Notes under the pieces: model-generated
Seen by the model: only the letters and a program-made list of their open reading frames with translations
Database searches by the model: none
What the model was told of the DNA's origin: nothing
In this document: positions 43,420 to 45,160 of the stretch, in pieces
Numbering within the stretch: the stretch's first letter is position 1
Layout: every line of letters begins with the position of its first letter
Origin: Candidatus Peregrinibacteria bacterium
Lineage (GTDB): Bacteria; Patescibacteriota; Gracilibacteria; UM-FILTER-43-11
DNA length: 45,160 nt
Reading direction: 5' to 3'
Assembly (NCBI GenBank): GCA_016932495.1
Contig: JAFGCR010000016.1
Span: 1 to 45,160, forward strand
Translations under genes and position numbers: made by a program

Positions 43420-45160
43420 ATGGTAAATCCATCTTATCAATCAGAGGTTTCAGAAATACGATTTCTAATTGGGGCCGCCAACACGCAGGAGCTAAGAAAT
43501 CAGGTTAGGACTAGAATTGCGGAATTAATTACAAACACCTCTGCTCTACTTTCTAAATTGGCGGAAGATTTGGGCTTTGATTTGGTAAAAAGCGGGAGGA
43601 GAAGGATAACACGATTGATGCTTGAAGAAGAATTAGAGAGGAGGTTTCCGCCCCTAAGAAATCCACAAGAAGATGAATTGCCTGTTCCAATTGAATTTGA
43701 AAAAAGGAATGAGATATTTTTACCACCTGAAACCCAAGAACCCAGAAGCGGAGAAAGCGAATTTGTACCACCCCGTGTTTTTCCTCGAACACGTTTGGCA
43801 ATTGAAGTATTGGAAAGAATGGGGTTGGATTTGAGTAATTGCATTTTTATGGAAGGTATTAATGTGCCAAATATGATGCGGACATTAAGCTATCGTGCCA
43901 TTGTAATAACTGAAATTCAAAAAGCTATCCTGGTTTGTGATGAAGAAAGAAATAAAACCTTTATTATCTATGAAAGTGAAAATATTGAGCGATACTATCG
44001 ATTGCGAAAAAATGAATTAAAGGATTTAAGTAGCCAGGGCATAGTAGCTGATTTAATTTGGTGCGAGCCTGAAAAATGGCAAGCAAGACTTGAAGATTTG
44101 CTGAGAAGCCGACCTGAACATATACAACCAGAAGAACCCCCAGAAGAAGTACCGGACGCTCCTGAGGGATGGATGACGAACTCTGCTCTTGCGCGGGAAA
44201 TAGGAGTAACCCACAGAGTAGTCAAAAGAATGGCGAAAGAGTATCGTGAAGAGCACCCAGAATGGTTTGTAAGATATAGGTTTGGGACAGGCAGAGGTCG
44301 TGGGTCATATGAACACTTTTCACCCGAATTATGTGACATTATTCGTGCAAGGATCAATGAATACGAAATAGCCCCCGAAGGCTGGATGACGAATAGCGCT
44401 TTGGTAAATGAATTGGAGGTAAGTGATACTTTGACTAAAAAAATAGCAAATAAATACCATGAAACGAATCCTGAATGGTCTGCAAGATATAGATTGAGGA
44501 CTGGTAAAAGTTACGAGGCATTTGTACATTACTCACCTGAATTATGTGACATTATTCGTGCAAGGATCAATGAATACGAAACAGCCCCCGAAGGCTGGAT
44601 GACGAATAGCGCTTTGGCAAATGAATTGGAGGTAAGTTATACTTTGACTAAAAAAATAGCAAATAAATACCGTCAAACCAATTCTGAATGGTTTAGGGAA
44701 TATAAGCATAAAATGGGTCACATTCGTGAGCATTATTCCCCTGAGCTATGCAATATAATTCGTGCAAGGATCAATGAATACGAAACAGCCCCCGAAGGCT
44801 GGCTGACGAATAGCACTTTGGCAAAAGGACTTGATGTCGATTGGACAACTATTCAAAAGTTGATACAACCTTATCGGCAAACCCATCCGCAATGGTTCGT
44901 AGTCTATAATATTAATGAACATTTTTCACCCGAATTATGTGACATCATTCGTACAAAAATAAATGAATACGAAACAGCCCCCGAAGGCTGGCTGACGAAT
45001 GGGGGGCTGGCTGATGAATTGAACGTGGCCAATGACACTACTAAAAGAAGGGCTGAAGTATATCGCAAAGAATATCCGGAATGGTTTAGGGAATATAAGA
45101 CTACTGGTAAAAAAGGAGGTGTAGTCCGTGAACATTTTTCACCCGAATTATGTGACATCA
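43420..45160 (+). CDS. Large protein with tandem helix-turn-helix-like repeats (3' end outside window)
   Basis: The frame from ATG at 43420 is open for 580 codons to the window end. Residues 1-110 are charged with a Pro/Glu-rich linker. About 110-235 form a folded domain (RAIVITEIQKAILVCDEERN, then KTFIIYESENIERYY and LIWCEPEKW) that I cannot assign. From residue 247 come five repeats of 71, 71, 68, 63 and at least 61 residues. Each has APEGW(M/L)TN, a helix LANEL-V, a variable second helix ending KYRQ-like, PEWF-Y, and HFSPELCDIIRARINEYE. The unit resembles a helix-turn-helix DNA-binding domain. Codons AGA, AGG and ATA are frequent, unlike the neighbours, so horizontal origin is possible. 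A DNA-binding array is an inference. Confidence 0.85.
   Translation, partial: MVNPSYQSEVSEIRFLIGAANTQELRNQVRTRIAELITNTSALLSKLAEDLGFDLVKSGRRRITRLMLEEELERRFPPLRNPQEDELPVPIEFEKRNEIFLPPETQEPRSGESEFVPPRVFPRTRLAIEVLERMGLDLSNCIFMEGINVPNMMRTLSYRAIVITEIQKAILVCDEERNKTFIIYESENIERYYRLRKNELKDLSSQGIVADLIWCEPEKWQARLEDLLRSRPEHIQPEEPPEEVPDAPEGWMTNSALAREIGVTHRVVKRMAKEYREEHPEWFVRYRFGTGRGRGSYEHFSPELCDIIRARINEYEIAPEGWMTNSALVNELEVSDTLTKKIANKYHETNPEWSARYRLRTGKSYEAFVHYSPELCDIIRARINEYETAPEGWMTNSALANELEVSYTLTKKIANKYRQTNSEWFREYKHKMGHIREHYSPELCNIIRARINEYETAPEGWLTNSTLAKGLDVDWTTIQKLIQPYRQTHPQWFVVYNINEHFSPELCDIIRTKINEYETAPEGWLTNGGLADELNVANDTTKRRAEVYRKEYPEWFREYKTTGKKGGVVREHFSPELCDI
44158..44370 (+). repeat. Array repeat 1 (71 codons)
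   Basis: Starts APEGWMTNSALAREIGV, putative recognition helix THRVVKRMAKEYRE, ends HFSPELCDIIRARINEYEI. It is the most divergent copy at DNA level in its first third. Confidence 0.85.
44371..44583 (+). repeat. Array repeat 2 (71 codons)
   Basis: APEGWMTNSALVNELEV, helix SDTLTKKIANKYHE, ends HYSPELCDIIRARINEYET. The first 100 bases are almost identical to repeat 3. Confidence 0.9.
44584..44787 (+). repeat. Array repeat 3 (68 codons)
   Basis: APEGWMTNSALANELEV, helix SYTLTKKIANKYRQ, ends HYSPELCNIIRARINEYET; the middle segment is three residues shorter than in repeat 2. Confidence 0.9.
44788..44976 (+). repeat. Array repeat 4 (63 codons)
   Basis: APEGWLTNSTLAKGLDV, helix DWTTIQKLIQPYRQ, short connector YNIN, ends HFSPELCDIIRTKINEYET. 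Confidence 0.9.
44977..45160 (+). repeat. Array repeat 5 (runs off window)
   Basis: APEGWLTNGGLADELNV, helix ANDTTKRRAEVYRK, connector with KTTGKKGG, ends at HFSPELCDI at the window edge; further repeats are likely. Confidence 0.85.

Noticed and set aside
43500-45158. Several minus-strand frames over the repeat gene
   Set aside because: They are shadows repeated with the same period as the plus-strand repeats, and all lie inside one uninterrupted plus-strand frame.

Overview
This window is a gene-dense bacterial chromosome segment with short gaps, genes on both strands, moderate GC and TGA used as a normal stop (trmH at 12065 and rimO at 41974 end in TGA). Several features point to a Candidate Phyla Radiation (Patescibacteria) bacterium, most plausibly of the Peregrinibacteria type. 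These are two secreted SLH-domain surface proteins, many single-copy housekeeping genes scattered without classical operons, few Shine-Dalgarno sequences, type IV pilus/ComF competence parts, a membrane pyrophosphatase, and some retained biosynthesis (proline, pyrimidine, purine). Stops at TGA argue against the TGA=Gly lineages (Gracilibacteria, Absconditabacteria). The lineage is an inference from gene content, not a phylogeny.

Layout. 1-5.7 kb: partial inositol monophosphatase, tRNA-CAT, a protein with two cysteine-peptidase-like modules, an SLH protein, ribosomal protein bL9, a membrane-anchored OppA-like protein and SecG. 5.8-12.3 kb: a small ORF with comF, a PurQ with a long extra C-terminal domain, the complete proline pathway (proB, proC, proA), a TrmH-type methyltransferase and chorismate mutase. 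12.4-22.2 kb: coiled-coil protein, ClpC, Fmt, large SLH protein, NrnA-type DHH phosphoesterase, TrmB-type regulator, a histidine-kinase-like protein and a VTT/DedA membrane protein. 22.4-31.0 kb: tRNA-Leu(GAG), LigA, PilT, a DUF4870-like protein, pyrH-frr-rseP and dnaA. 31.1-43.3 kb: zinc-ribbon proteins, pyrC and pyrB, ObgE, a membrane-anchored amidohydrolase, a YtxH-like protein, a K+-independent-type H+-pyrophosphatase, a DUF1858 protein, a methyltransferase-like protein, a small membrane protein and RimO.

43.4 kb to the end: an open reading frame that starts at 43420 behind a good promoter and runs off the window (at least 580 codons). After a 246-residue N-terminal part it carries five tandem 63-71 residue repeats. 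Each looks like a helix-turn-helix unit in which the putative recognition helix varies while the flanking sequence is almost identical, even at DNA level. Its codon use (AGA/AGG/ATA-rich) differs from its neighbours. It is the best candidate for an undescribed system here: a possible modular DNA-binding array protein.

The second striking signal is in the gaps. About twenty intergenic gaps contain a short word of 7-12 bases repeated in tandem on one side and its reverse complement on the other. Different gaps use different words, but the same word families recur at distant loci, and several tracts supply the last codons or stop codon of the adjacent gene. REP/MITE-like palindromes also occur inside coding sequence (trmH, comF) and at the end of pyrC.
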